Origin: a bacterium
GTDB taxonomy: Bacteria; Electryoneota; Electryoneia; Electryoneales; Electryoneaceae
Reading direction: 5' to 3'
Length of the DNA stretch: 47,155 bases
Assembly: GCA_019912845.1 (NCBI GenBank)
Contig: JAIOHU010000102.1
Span: 1-47,155, forward strand
Each line of letters begins with the position of its first letter. Positions within the stretch are counted from its first letter, which is position 1. Below, in pieces: positions 25,854 to 34,326 of this stretch. The notes below the pieces were generated by a model that saw nothing but the letters and a program-made list of their open reading frames with translations, made no database searches and had not been told where the DNA came from. The translations under genes and the position numbers were made by a program.

Positions 25854-26714
25854 TTATCGTCCGAGGTAGGATCGTAATTCTTTCCCACGTTCATTCACAC
25901 GTAAACGACGAAGAGCGTTCTCTTTGATCTGACGGACTCGTTCGCGTGTGAGATTGAACTTCAAACCGATCTCCTCCAAGGTGAGCGAAGATTCCTCCTT
26001 CAAGCCGAAGTAGAGTCGGATGATTTCGGCTTCGCGAGGGGAGAGGGTTGAAAGTGCACGGTCAATTTCCTTGTTAAGGGATTCCTCTATCAAGCTCTCA
26101 TCGGGTTGAGGAGTATGTTCGCTCGATAATACATCCAGAAGATTATTATTCTCTTCATCGCGAAATGGTGAATCAACTGAGAGTGTGCGATTGCCGGAAC
26201 GGATGGTTTCATCAACTTCGAATACAGATATTTCAAGAACGTCACTAATTTCATCAGAAGTAGGTTCACGTTCAAAAATCTGTTCCAGAAGGGCAGAGGT
26301 TCGGCTGATTTTTTTAAGTGTGCCAACACGATTAACAGGCAAGCGTACCATACGGCTCTGTTCTGCGAGGGCATGTAAGATAGATTGACGTATCCACCAG
26401 ACAGAATACGAGATGAACTTAAACCCACGAGTTTCGTCGAAGCGTTTCGCCGCCTTGATAAGCCCCAGGTTTCCTTCATTGATGAGGTCCTCAAGACCTA
26501 TTCCCTGGTTTTGATATTGCTTGGCTACGCTTACGACAAAACGGAGGTTTGCACTAATAAGGGAGCGGAGTGCTTCTGTGTCGCCTTCACGCACACGTCG
26601 GGCAAGTTCAATTTCTTCTTCAGGAGTGATCAGGTCAACTTCGCCTATTTCCTGCAGATATTTATCAAGGGAAACCGTAAAACGTTTACTTTTCTGATTG
26701 GAAGAGTCACTCAT
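25854..26714 (-). CDS. rpoD: RNA polymerase primary-type sigma factor (short RpoD/SigA)
   Basis: A sigma-70 family protein of about 286 residues. Region 1.2 is [27 protein letters not shown]. Region 2 is [12 protein letters not shown] through [37 protein letters not shown]. Region 3 begins [13 protein letters not shown]. Region 4 contains [29 protein letters not shown]. Region 1.1 is missing and the length matches the primary sigma factor of Bacteroidetes/Chlorobi (about 287 residues). The ATG at 26714 with AGGAGA upstream is chosen over the open frame to 26792, which overlaps the protease gene. A second group 1/2 sigma elsewhere cannot be excluded. Confidence 0.92.
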   Translation of the reverse strand: MSDSSNQKSKRFTVSLDKYLQEIGEVDLITPEEEIELARRVREGDTEALRSLISANLRFVVSVAKQYQNQGIGLEDLINEGNLGLIKAAKRFDETRGFKFISYSVWWIRQSILHALAEQSRMVRLPVNRVGTLKKISRTSALLEQIFEREPTSDEISDVLEISVFEVDETIRSGNRTLSVDSPFRDEENNNLLDVLSSEHTPQPDESLIEESLNKEIDRALSTLSPREAEIIRLYFGLKEESSLTLEEIGLKFNLTRERVRQIKENALRRLRVNERGKELRSYLGR

Positions 26715-26736
26715 TCGGTCTCCTGATGCTTTGGGA

Positions 26737-28278
26737 TCAGCCGCGAACAAGTACCATCTGGATTTCCTCCGAACCCCTCGGATAATATCCAATCAGAATC
26801 GCAACGTCCCGTTGAGGTAATTGCGCTGTAAGACGTTTCCAGTCAGCAAGGGAATAAACTTCTTCACCACCAATTGACACCAAAACGTCTCCACGCTCCA
26901 AAACCTCTTCTACAGCACTGCCTTCTATAATATGGGTTATAACAACGCCACGGTCAACCTTAATCTTATATTCTTTAATAGTTTGATCATTTATCTCCTC
27001 GGCTTCAATACCAAACCAGGGTGAATCATCACTATTCACTCGAGGTTGACTTCTCTCTTCCCGAAGGTTCGCAAAATAATCTTTTCTGCTGGACAGGGTG
27101 AAATCCAGGGTTTTTTTCTTGCCATCACGTAGGATTGTCATGTTTAGTTTTTCGCCCGGTTTGTGCTGAGCCACCCTGTAACGGAAATCGGTGACGGTAT
27201 GTACAGCTTCATCATCAATCTCAAGTACGACATCCGAGGGATGCAATCCTCCAGCTTCGGCGGGAGTGTCTGCAAAAACATCCTCCACAAAAACACCCTG
27301 CATATCTTCAGGGATATTAAGAGCTTCACGTTTAAGATTATCCAGTTCGCCCGGGTACATTCCGAGGAAGCCACGAACGACTTCGCCGTATTCCACAAGG
27401 TCAGCAACGACATCCTTTACCATATTCACCGGAATCGCAAAGCCGATGTTCTGCGCTGATTCGTTGATTGCTGTGTTAATACCAATGACTTCGCCATAGA
27501 TATTGGCTAGAGGTCCACCGGAATTACCATGGTTAATGGACGCATCAGTCTGTATGAAATCCTGGTAGACCGGGCTGCCGCCGAAGATGGAAAGTCCGGA
27601 TCGACCAGTTGCAGAAATTACTCCAACAGTTAAAGTCCAGTCCAAGCCGAGTGCGTTTCCCATGGCAATTGCCCAATCGCCGATATGTATGCTCTCGGAA
27701 TTTCCCAGAGTAGCTACCTGGATATCTTTTACCTTGCCGATCTTTAAAAGTGCAATATCCGTATCGGGGTCGCTGCCAATCAGCTTTGCATCCCTCTCGT
27801 CGCCATCGGCGAGTAACACTTTTATGATTTCTGCATTTTCAACCACATGGTTATTTGTTATCACATAGCCATCATCGCTGATGATAACACCTGTTCCGCT
27901 GGACTCCGCTCTTTTACTGCGATTTTCTTGTTCAAACTGCTCCTTGAAAAGCTCCCAGAATGGACTGTTCTTTTTAAGGTTATCATGCTCCGAACCCAGC
28001 AATTTGTAAACCACAGAAATGTTAACAACTGCCGGTTTCAGCTTCTCTGCAACATCAGCGAACGGGCTGGTAAGAGGGGCTCCTTTGCCAACTTCTTTCG
28101 GTGCGAACTGAATGGGGGGACGTTCGGATTGACTAGACTCTTTAAGCGCAATATCCCTGTCAGGAGTTTTTCCGTCAAATGCAGCATGGTTTAACCAAAG
28201 GGTCAAAACCACGAACAACACCACAATAAAAACAGTGGCTACCGCATTTCTATAGGAACTGAAGGGGTCTTTCGACAC
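26737..28278 (-). CDS. htrA: Do/HtrA-family periplasmic serine protease, membrane anchored
   Basis: A 513-residue protein with a single N-terminal membrane helix (about 11-31), so it is tethered rather than soluble. The trypsin-like domain has catalytic H144 ([10 protein letters not shown]), D174 (DTDIALLKI) and S253 (NHGNSGGPL). Two PDZ domains follow (about 300-390 and 415-510). It degrades or refolds damaged envelope proteins. It starts with GTG at 28278 with GGAG upstream. It lies just upstream of the sigma-factor gene on the same strand, 22 bases from its ATG, so they are probably co-transcribed. Confidence 0.95.
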   Translation of the reverse strand: MSKDPFSSYRNAVATVFIVVLFVVLTLWLNHAAFDGKTPDRDIALKESSQSERPPIQFAPKEVGKGAPLTSPFADVAEKLKPAVVNISVVYKLLGSEHDNLKKNSPFWELFKEQFEQENRSKRAESSGTGVIISDDGYVITNNHVVENAEIIKVLLADGDERDAKLIGSDPDTDIALLKIGKVKDIQVATLGNSESIHIGDWAIAMGNALGLDWTLTVGVISATGRSGLSIFGGSPVYQDFIQTDASINHGNSGGPLANIYGEVIGINTAINESAQNIGFAIPVNMVKDVVADLVEYGEVVRGFLGMYPGELDNLKREALNIPEDMQGVFVEDVFADTPAEAGGLHPSDVVLEIDDEAVHTVTDFRYRVAQHKPGEKLNMTILRDGKKKTLDFTLSSRKDYFANLREERSQPRVNSDDSPWFGIEAEEINDQTIKEYKIKVDRGVVITHIIEGSAVEEVLERGDVLVSIGGEEVYSLADWKRLTAQLPQRDVAILIGYYPRGSEEIQMVLVRG

Positions 28279-28663
28279 GAAAACTCCACACTTGAATATG
28301 ATCTTATTAATGTTCGACTCCAGGAAAAGTAAAGTTGTTCCTGAAATCCAGAATCATCGAATTTATCTGACTTCGTTGTTTCACCCCTCGTCATGCCAGC
28401 GAACCGTTAGTTGGCATCCAAGAGGATACTGAAATGAGTATTGCCAATGGATCAACTCAAATGAATTAACTGTTGGCATTGGACAAGTCCAATGTCTAAT
28501 AGCTTCAGAAATGGACTTATTAAACCCTGGATAAATCCAGGACCAATCTGTCATTCCAAGTGAATCGAGCTGACAGGAATATAGTTAATACGATTGCAAA
28601 GCCAGAGTTTACTCACTCAAGAACTACCAGTGTTGCTGGAATGAGAGGTAAGAAATTCTCCCC
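28279..28663. other. 385-base intergenic region with repeats
   Basis: It contains one copy of the window's dispersed palindromic repeat (28449-28548, minus orientation). A small hairpin ATGCCAGC...GTTGGCAT near 28394-28417 is also present. No coding frame or RNA gene seen. Confidence 0.6.
28449..28548 (-). repeat. Dispersed intergenic repeat, copy R1
   Basis: Reverse complement matches the copies at 34031, 37482 and 45971. It has the CCTGGA/TCCAGG hairpin (28526-28541), then a TCTAATAG-like middle, the palindrome ATTGGACAAGTCCAAT (28478-28493), and an end in GAGTTGATCC. Confidence 0.8.
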
Positions 28664-31600
28664 CTACTCTTTCTTTTCATCTGCAACAGTTTCTTTTTCG
28701 AGGGCTTTGAAATAATCACGTATCACAGGTCGCCAGGGTTGTGCATATCCAGCATCTAATGCTTGCAACATCCGGGCACGCAACATATCCTCTCGCTCCT
28801 GGCGAAGCGCATCTGGAGCATTTCCGAATAGTTCAGCACCGGATTGGGATTGACGTTTTCGTGAAAGTTCACGTTGCTGCAGTGAACGTTGTGTGTCGAG
28901 CAACCGTTGCAGGATACGTTTTTGAAGTTGCCGTGTACGGTCAGTTACGTTTCTGTTCTCCATATCTTTAGCAACTTCGTGCATGGACTTCCCCATTCCA
29001 TCGAGGCTGCCAAGCATCTCCTCCATGGATTGCGATTGTTTTTCCATCTCCTGCATCGCTTGGGCGAGGGCTCTCTGTTGAGCTGCCATTTGACTAAGCT
29101 GATCTCCACCTGGCATGCTCCCGGGACGTGGCATGGGGGTTGGCATGCCTTGCGTACCTTCATTTATACCCTGCTGCTGTGATGCCATCTGTTGTAACTG
29201 TTCCATCATCTCCTGGTAACCAGTTCCAGAACCAGACTGCTGCATATTATCACGAGCCTGACCGAGGCGTAAAATGCTACGATGTATTGCAGCCAGTGCA
29301 GCTTGCTGTTCACCAGAAACCTCACGTGGACGTCTGCCGGTATAACGATCTATCGCGTCACCCATCCGTTGACGAGCGACACCGATTTCTCCTGCTATAC
29401 TCGCACCGACGAAGAAGGTCTCTTTGGAAATTTCAGCAAGTTGACGTTCGATTACATCGAGTGACTGAAGCAATCCATTCTGCTGCGCTGCCAATGCACG
29501 ATACCTGGGACTGGAGACACCGAGTGATTCGGATTGGTTGCGCAATTCCTCCTGACGGCGACTGAGAACCAATAACTCTTCATAAAGATAATCCATCTCT
29601 TCTGTCAGTTGATTCTTGTTCTGCTGTTTGAAACCCTGGTTCATTTTCTGCAGGCTCTGTGCCATTTTCTGCAATTCCTGCTCGCTCTTTTTTGCGCTTT
29701 TAGACGCCTGCTTCATCTGGTTATTCTGCATCTCATTTCGTGTCTGCTGAAACCCTTGTTCAAGATTTTTTTCCGCAAACTCTTCATGCAAGGAATTCAA
29801 TGAATCGGAATATTCAGGACTCGCGGTAACCATGTCATCTGCAGTTTTTTCCAGGTCTTCCATCAGGTTTTCATAGTCTTCTGCAACCTGCTTCTGTTCG
29901 AAATCGAGACGGTTCTGGTCTTGAGAGTCAGCGTCTTCCATCCGTTCAGACAGGTTTTTCTGACGTTCGGCAAGTTCCTGCGCACGTGTTGCCAACTCTT
30001 CAAGACGGCGTTCCTGCTTCAGTTGCTCCAGAATTGCCATGGAACGATCCATTCGCTCGATGAACTCCTCCTGGTTCATCATCATGTTTTCCAGGGCTTC
30101 ACGTACCGCCTCGCCATCCTGCTCTTCAAGTGCTTTTTGCAGCTCCTCCATCGCTTTTTTCATTTCTGGTGAAGCTACCTCTTCAAGTAGTTCCTGGAGT
30201 TTGGCATACTTCTCCATCATCTCCATGGTCACCATATCATGTTCTGCAAATTGTTGTTGAAGCTGTTCCAGGGTTTCTGTGGCGGCTTCCATCTGCTCCA
30301 TGATCTGTTTCTGGGTTTCCAGGCTCTGTTCGAGGGCGACTTTTTCTTCCCAGCTCAGATTTTCCGGATTGCTCTTCAACCGTTCGAGGGTTTGCTCGAG
30401 TTTTTCCTTAACCTTTTTGGCTTCCTCAAGACTTTGGATGATCTCATCTGTGGCGTCCTGCTCTTCCTCTGCAGCACGAGTGAACATATCTTCGATGCTG
30501 GGAAAAACCAGCTTCCGTAACTCTGTTCGGGTGTATTTATTACCATGCCAGGCATCATTATCCCATACCTCCACGAAGTAATGTACTTCATCGGTGGGAA
30601 GAAGCGGCATTGTCTGAAGATTCCACGCTGACTGCACAATCACCCTGCCCGCTGTAACTTGTTCTCCCTGCAAAGGAACGGTGTTGTAGTATTCATCTCC
30701 CACAGAATCAGGTGAGGTCAATTCATTGTAGATTCGGAAACGGAGATTCATTTTACTGATACCAAAATCATCATCCGCAATTACGACAAGCGGTACAACA
30801 AGCGATTGAGGAATCTCAGCGCCATCCTCCGGTTTACGTACTTCAACCTGGGGTGGATAATCCTCAAGTAGATCAATATTCCATTTCAATGGATTATCGC
30901 TTGAAATACCATCGTCCGCATAAAGCTGCAACCACCAGTTTCCAGAGGCGGCAATGCGAAAATCTCCCTTTGCCAGTCGTCCCTCTGCGGCAATGACTGT
31001 ACTGTCAACCTTTCCCTTTCTTGTCTCACGATACAATAACGCTCTCGAAAGCGAGCGGTTTGATTCCGCTTTGAGGTAGATATGGCTTCCTGGCAGCGCA
31101 GCGAAATCGCCAACTCCTTCGGGAAGATGAATGGTTTCCAACCCGGTGTAGGCGGGAGGCAGAACACTGATGTTCAGTCTAGCGATACGTGGACGAGGCA
31201 GAACTTCCACCCAACTGGTATCGCTGTTTGAGTCTAACGTGTGTGCAACGACCTGAAAGCTGCGTTCCAGTTGTTTCAGTTTGGCAATGTATCTTGAGCT
31301 GTCGGAACTATCCTGAATTGCCGGGATGTTTCTCGATACCCCTGCACGTTCAGAGAGCAGAAAATTCAATTCTCGTGGAAGACTATTTGTCGCACGAACA
31401 GCCAGCTCAATGGATTCACCCTGAATTACCTGAAGGGTGTCAGCCATGTCGAGCTGCAACAGTACGGTACCTGGCTTCAGATAAGACTGGAGTGGATTTG
31501 CGAGACGATCCGCTGAGGCTCGAAATGGCTGAAAAAAGATTACTCCCAGTAAAATCACAGACCCAAAGGTGATCCCCAGCCCCTTCAACGCAACGTTTAA

Positions 31601-32053
31601 TTTTTCACGACGAACATAATTTGTCGGATCAAGCTCCTCAGCTTTTTTGATACTATTGGCAATTGCCGCAAAACGCAGACTTTCACTGCTCTTTGAATGT
31701 GGGGAACGAGCAAGTTGGAGACTGTTCAGGATTTGATCGCGAACATCAGAATCTTTATTCCAGATTTCACGTGCCAGAGATTCGTCGGAAGGGTACTTTT
31801 TCAGCAAAATGAATACAAGTGCGATGACCAGTGAGGCGAGAAAAGCAAAAGCACTGATGCCAACAACAGAACCCACAAAGGGTACTCTTGTATGAGGATC
31901 AAACCAGGCAATGCTCTCTACTACTATCGCTATAAAGAAGATCGACACAACAATAGAAATCCCACCAAGCAGTAGTGCGAGTGCCCAACTGGTTAATTGT
32001 TTTCGACGTACTTTCCCAAGCAGATTTTCAATCGTTGTAATCGGATCAGACAT
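28664..32053 (-). CDS. Very large DUF4175-like membrane protein with long coiled coil
   Basis: A 1129-residue protein. Two membrane helices at about 20-48 and 57-85 and a third near 155-175 precede a beta-rich periplasmic region (about 190-520) with Ig-like segments such as LPPAYTGLETIHLPEGVGDF and a VEVWDNDAWHGNKYTRTELR stretch. A long Glu/Gln/Met-rich coiled coil follows (about 530-1060), including SLEEAKKVKEKLEQTLERLKS and many QQQ/ELQ repeats. This matches the DUF4175 architecture seen across Proteobacteria and FCB genomes, whose function is not known. The usual partner genes (DUF58/vWA) are absent here. Low-complexity composition makes weak database matches in the coiled coil unreliable. 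Confidence 0.75.
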   Translation of the reverse strand: MSDPITTIENLLGKVRRKQLTSWALALLLGGISIVVSIFFIAIVVESIAWFDPHTRVPFVGSVVGISAFAFLASLVIALVFILLKKYPSDESLAREIWNKDSDVRDQILNSLQLARSPHSKSSESLRFAAIANSIKKAEELDPTNYVRREKLNVALKGLGITFGSVILLGVIFFQPFRASADRLANPLQSYLKPGTVLLQLDMADTLQVIQGESIELAVRATNSLPRELNFLLSERAGVSRNIPAIQDSSDSSRYIAKLKQLERSFQVVAHTLDSNSDTSWVEVLPRPRIARLNISVLPPAYTGLETIHLPEGVGDFAALPGSHIYLKAESNRSLSRALLYRETRKGKVDSTVIAAEGRLAKGDFRIAASGNWWLQLYADDGISSDNPLKWNIDLLEDYPPQVEVRKPEDGAEIPQSLVVPLVVIADDDFGISKMNLRFRIYNELTSPDSVGDEYYNTVPLQGEQVTAGRVIVQSAWNLQTMPLLPTDEVHYFVEVWDNDAWHGNKYTRTELRKLVFPSIEDMFTRAAEEEQDATDEIIQSLEEAKKVKEKLEQTLERLKSNPENLSWEEKVALEQSLETQKQIMEQMEAATETLEQLQQQFAEHDMVTMEMMEKYAKLQELLEEVASPEMKKAMEELQKALEEQDGEAVREALENMMMNQEEFIERMDRSMAILEQLKQERRLEELATRAQELAERQKNLSERMEDADSQDQNRLDFEQKQVAEDYENLMEDLEKTADDMVTASPEYSDSLNSLHEEFAEKNLEQGFQQTRNEMQNNQMKQASKSAKKSEQELQKMAQSLQKMNQGFKQQNKNQLTEEMDYLYEELLVLSRRQEELRNQSESLGVSSPRYRALAAQQNGLLQSLDVIERQLAEISKETFFVGASIAGEIGVARQRMGDAIDRYTGRRPREVSGEQQAALAAIHRSILRLGQARDNMQQSGSGTGYQEMMEQLQQMASQQQGINEGTQGMPTPMPRPGSMPGGDQLSQMAAQQRALAQAMQEMEKQSQSMEEMLGSLDGMGKSMHEVAKDMENRNVTDRTRQLQKRILQRLLDTQRSLQQRELSRKRQSQSGAELFGNAPDALRQEREDMLRARMLQALDAGYAQPWRPVIRDYFKALEKETVADEKKE

Positions 32054-32190
32054 ATATTTCAGTAATCACTTTGTTGACTTCGTTTCGATCTACAGAAATC
32101 GTACTCTTTAATGTTTTGCTATGTATGGTACTCGCAGTAAAGGATTGCGTTTCAGAGATGCTCTATTTTTCCTCTTTCCTCTGAGACAAC

Positions 32191-33063
32191 TCACTCCAAG
32201 GGTTCAGTTATTGCGATAACCCACTGATCTGGTTTCCAAAAGGTATGTGAACGGTTAAAATGGCTCCATCCCACAACTCGTTCTCCACCAATAGTCCCCA
32301 TCCCGGGGGCGGGATCAGCCAGATATTGGTCGAAGCCTTCAACCTCATCCAGCATTAAACCAGCAATTTCCACAAGTTCAATATTATACATGGTCGAATC
32401 CAGAAGCGATGTTCCCCATAGATCGATATTGGAATCGTGAATAATCATACCATCCCAATCAAGAACGAAAATATCTCGTTCCACCGAATCTTCTACTGTC
32501 GAATAGGAAAACGCATAATCGATAAGCGTATCAACATTAACTGTCATCCATAATATACCCACAAGGTCAGCTCCATCCTGCAAACTTACAAGATAGTCCA
32601 CAGAACGGTTACCCACGGTATCAATGGATAATTTAGCCAATGAAAGGCTGGTTGGATCATCCAGAATCGATTGAACTGCCGATTCGCCGCTTCTGTCTTC
32701 CCCTTGCATTATGGTGTCATATTCGGTGGGGTAGACGCGTCGAATGATCCCATCGACATCCATCACACCACTCATTGTCACACGTCCCCCGAGTGTTGTG
32801 TGAATGGATTCAAGATTCTCAAAAGTTTCGTCACTGGCAGGATCGAAGGGTACAAGACGCAGCCGCGTGAAAATCAATGCATCTCGGAGGGACAGAAACT
32901 GATTCCCCATTGCCTGACCGTAGTCCTGAGCAAGACTTGCCAGAGCTACTCCTCGTACCTTTTTCGCCTCAACCGGTGAAGCAGGCTCTTCGCACCCAAG
33001 AATAGCAAAGGTGAGGAACACTACCAGGAGAACATTCAAAGTATTTCGTGCAAATACAATCAT
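32191..33063 (-). CDS. Cache-like sensory lipoprotein
   Basis: A 290-residue lipoprotein: hydrophobic signal then AILGC, acylated cysteine at 24. The mature part looks like an extracytoplasmic double-Cache/PAS-like ligand domain: a long helix (LASLAQDYGQAMGNQFLSLRDALIF), GVMDVDGIIRRVYP, SVDYLVSLQDGADLVGILWMTVNVDTL, FVLDWDGMIIHDSNIDLWG and a closing WVIAITEPL strand. No transmembrane or signalling output domain follows, unlike chemoreceptors or kinases with this fold. The ATG at 33063 overlaps the stop of the antiporter gene (ATGA), so the pair is translationally coupled. Fold assignment is by pattern only; ligand and partner unknown. Confidence 0.65.
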   Translation of the reverse strand: MIVFARNTLNVLLVVFLTFAILGCEEPASPVEAKKVRGVALASLAQDYGQAMGNQFLSLRDALIFTRLRLVPFDPASDETFENLESIHTTLGGRVTMSGVMDVDGIIRRVYPTEYDTIMQGEDRSGESAVQSILDDPTSLSLAKLSIDTVGNRSVDYLVSLQDGADLVGILWMTVNVDTLIDYAFSYSTVEDSVERDIFVLDWDGMIIHDSNIDLWGTSLLDSTMYNIELVEIAGLMLDEVEGFDQYLADPAPGMGTIGGERVVGWSHFNRSHTFWKPDQWVIAITEPLE

Positions 33064-33989
33064 GTGAACAACCCAAAACTGAATCCGATGTAAGAGATAT
33101 AACCACTGAAGAGTATGATACCACTCCACCGTGGTAATTTATGCCAGACAATAAGTAGAAAAACAGGAAATATTGTCATGATAAGAAAGACAATCAGATC
33201 AAATTTAATGGGATTTTCAACCTGTATCGGTTCGATTACCGAACCAATGCCAAGCACAAAAAGCACATTAAACGCATTTGAGCCGAATACATTTCCGATA
33301 GCCAGCTCACCCTTACCTTTGGCAGCGGCAGTTACTGAAGCCGCGACCTCTGGCAGGCTTGTACCAACAGCGACAACCCCTATTCCGATCACCCATTCAG
33401 GAACTCCCAGGTGACGAGAGATCGTAGTCGCTCCGCTGACAATCACATTTCCACCGAAGATCAAAGCTGCAATTCCGGTGAAAAGGAAAAGCAGTGAAAT
33501 TGGAAGTGAATATTTGTTTATTTCTTCGTCGCCAGAAGTGTCGAAGCGATGCGAAAGGATTGTAGTGACAATTAACGTTACCATTGCTACGAGTAGGACG
33601 ATACCTTCAAAGCGTGTTATTCCACCATCCCATCCAAAAACGATGAGTAAAATTGCCACGACTGCCATCATGGGGACTTCACGTCTCAAGGTTCCGCGAG
33701 GCAGAATGAGTGTGCTAACCATTGCAGCGAGTCCGAGAATAAGCCCCAGGTTCGCAATATTGCTACCCACCACATTGCCAAGTGCCAGGTCTGGTGAACC
33801 GCTCAAAGACGCCGATATGGTAACTGCCAGTTCAGGAGTGGAGGTGCCGAATGCGACAACAGTCGCGCCGATTACATAAGGTGAAACCTTAAACCTTGTC
33901 GCGATTGAACTTGCACCACGTACTGTGCCTTCACCGCCAAGCAAAAGTAAGACAAAACCACCGATAATCTGAAATGTAGCGAGGAGCAT
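33060..33989 (-). CDS. Calcium/sodium antiporter, CaCA family (YrbG-like)
   Basis: A 309-residue antiporter with about ten membrane helices. Both alpha repeats are clear: FGTSTPELAVTISASLSGSPDLALGNVVGSNIAN in the first half, and VGTSLPEVAASVTAAAKGKGELAIGNVFGSNAFN in the second. Each contains the conserved Glu and Asn/Ser ion-binding residues. The ATG at 33989 has AGAGAA upstream. It exchanges Ca2+ for Na+ or H+ across the inner membrane. The downstream Cache-like lipoprotein is coupled to it by an ATGA overlap. Confidence 0.94.
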   Translation of the reverse strand: MLLATFQIIGGFVLLLLGGEGTVRGASSIATRFKVSPYVIGATVVAFGTSTPELAVTISASLSGSPDLALGNVVGSNIANLGLILGLAAMVSTLILPRGTLRREVPMMAVVAILLIVFGWDGGITRFEGIVLLVAMVTLIVTTILSHRFDTSGDEEINKYSLPISLLFLFTGIAALIFGGNVIVSGATTISRHLGVPEWVIGIGVVAVGTSLPEVAASVTAAAKGKGELAIGNVFGSNAFNVLFVLGIGSVIEPIQVENPIKFDLIVFLIMTIFPVFLLIVWHKLPRWSGIILFSGYISYIGFSFGLFT

Positions 33990-34030
33990 TTATTCTCTGA
34001 ATTTATTATAATAGTTAGCCGTCTTGAACA

Positions 34031-34102
34031 CTGGTTTCACCTGAAACAAGGGTTTTGCCCTGGGTTGATCCATGGTTTAATCGTTCCATCACTAAAATTA
34101 TT
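34031..34102 (+). repeat. Dispersed intergenic repeat, copy R2 left part
   Basis: TGGTTTCACCTGAA...TTGCCCTGGGTTGATCC...GGTTTAATCGTTCCATCAC...AAATTATT aligns with the first two-thirds of the copies at 37482 and 45971. Confidence 0.65.
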
Positions 34103-34140
34103 CTCTTCCAATAAAAATTGCTCGTATATAAGTCTCCTGG

Positions 34141-34170
34141 ATTCCAGCTAAATTCATGCTGGAATGACGC
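34141..34170 (+). repeat. Short palindromic repeat ATTCCAGC...GCTGGAATGACGC, first copy
   Basis: An 8-bp inverted repeat (ATTCCAGC/GCTGGAAT) around TAAATTCAT, followed by GACGC. The same sequence recurs at 34221 with one base missing. Confidence 0.8.
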
Positions 34171-34220
34171 GAGGAGTGAACAGCCTCCCTGAATGACCGT
34201 CCTTCGGACGTTTTCTGCGA

Positions 34221-34249
34221 ATCCAGCTAAATTCATGCTGGAATGACGC
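34221..34249 (+). repeat. Short palindromic repeat, second copy
   Basis: A direct copy of 34141-34170, about 80 bases downstream. Between them lies CGTCC-TTC-GGACG followed by TTTT (34198-34214), a small terminator-like hairpin on the plus strand. Confidence 0.8.
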
Positions 34250-34261
34250 AAAATAATAAAT

Positions 34262-34311
34262 CGTACCAGAATTACTAAACTTTGGACAAGTCCAAAGCCA
34301 ACGATCAAAAG
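34262..34311 (+). repeat. Dispersed intergenic repeat, copy R2 right part
   Basis: TACCAGAATTACTAAACTTTGGACAAGTCCAAAGCC...GATCAAAAGC aligns with the last half of the copies at 37482 and 45971. About 160 bases, including the two short palindromic repeats, separate it from the left part. With them it fills the 337-base gap 33990-34326; no gene was seen there. Confidence 0.65.
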
Positions 34312-34326
34312 CAAGTGCAACGAATA

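Noticed and set aside
29128..29565. 145-residue open frame opposite the DUF4175-like gene
   Set aside because: Open only because of the low-complexity coiled-coil codons on the other strand.
34141..34249. Possible mini CRISPR array (two 28-30 base repeats)
   Set aside because: Only two copies, with a strong internal palindrome, a 50-base spacer carrying its own hairpin, and no cas genes.
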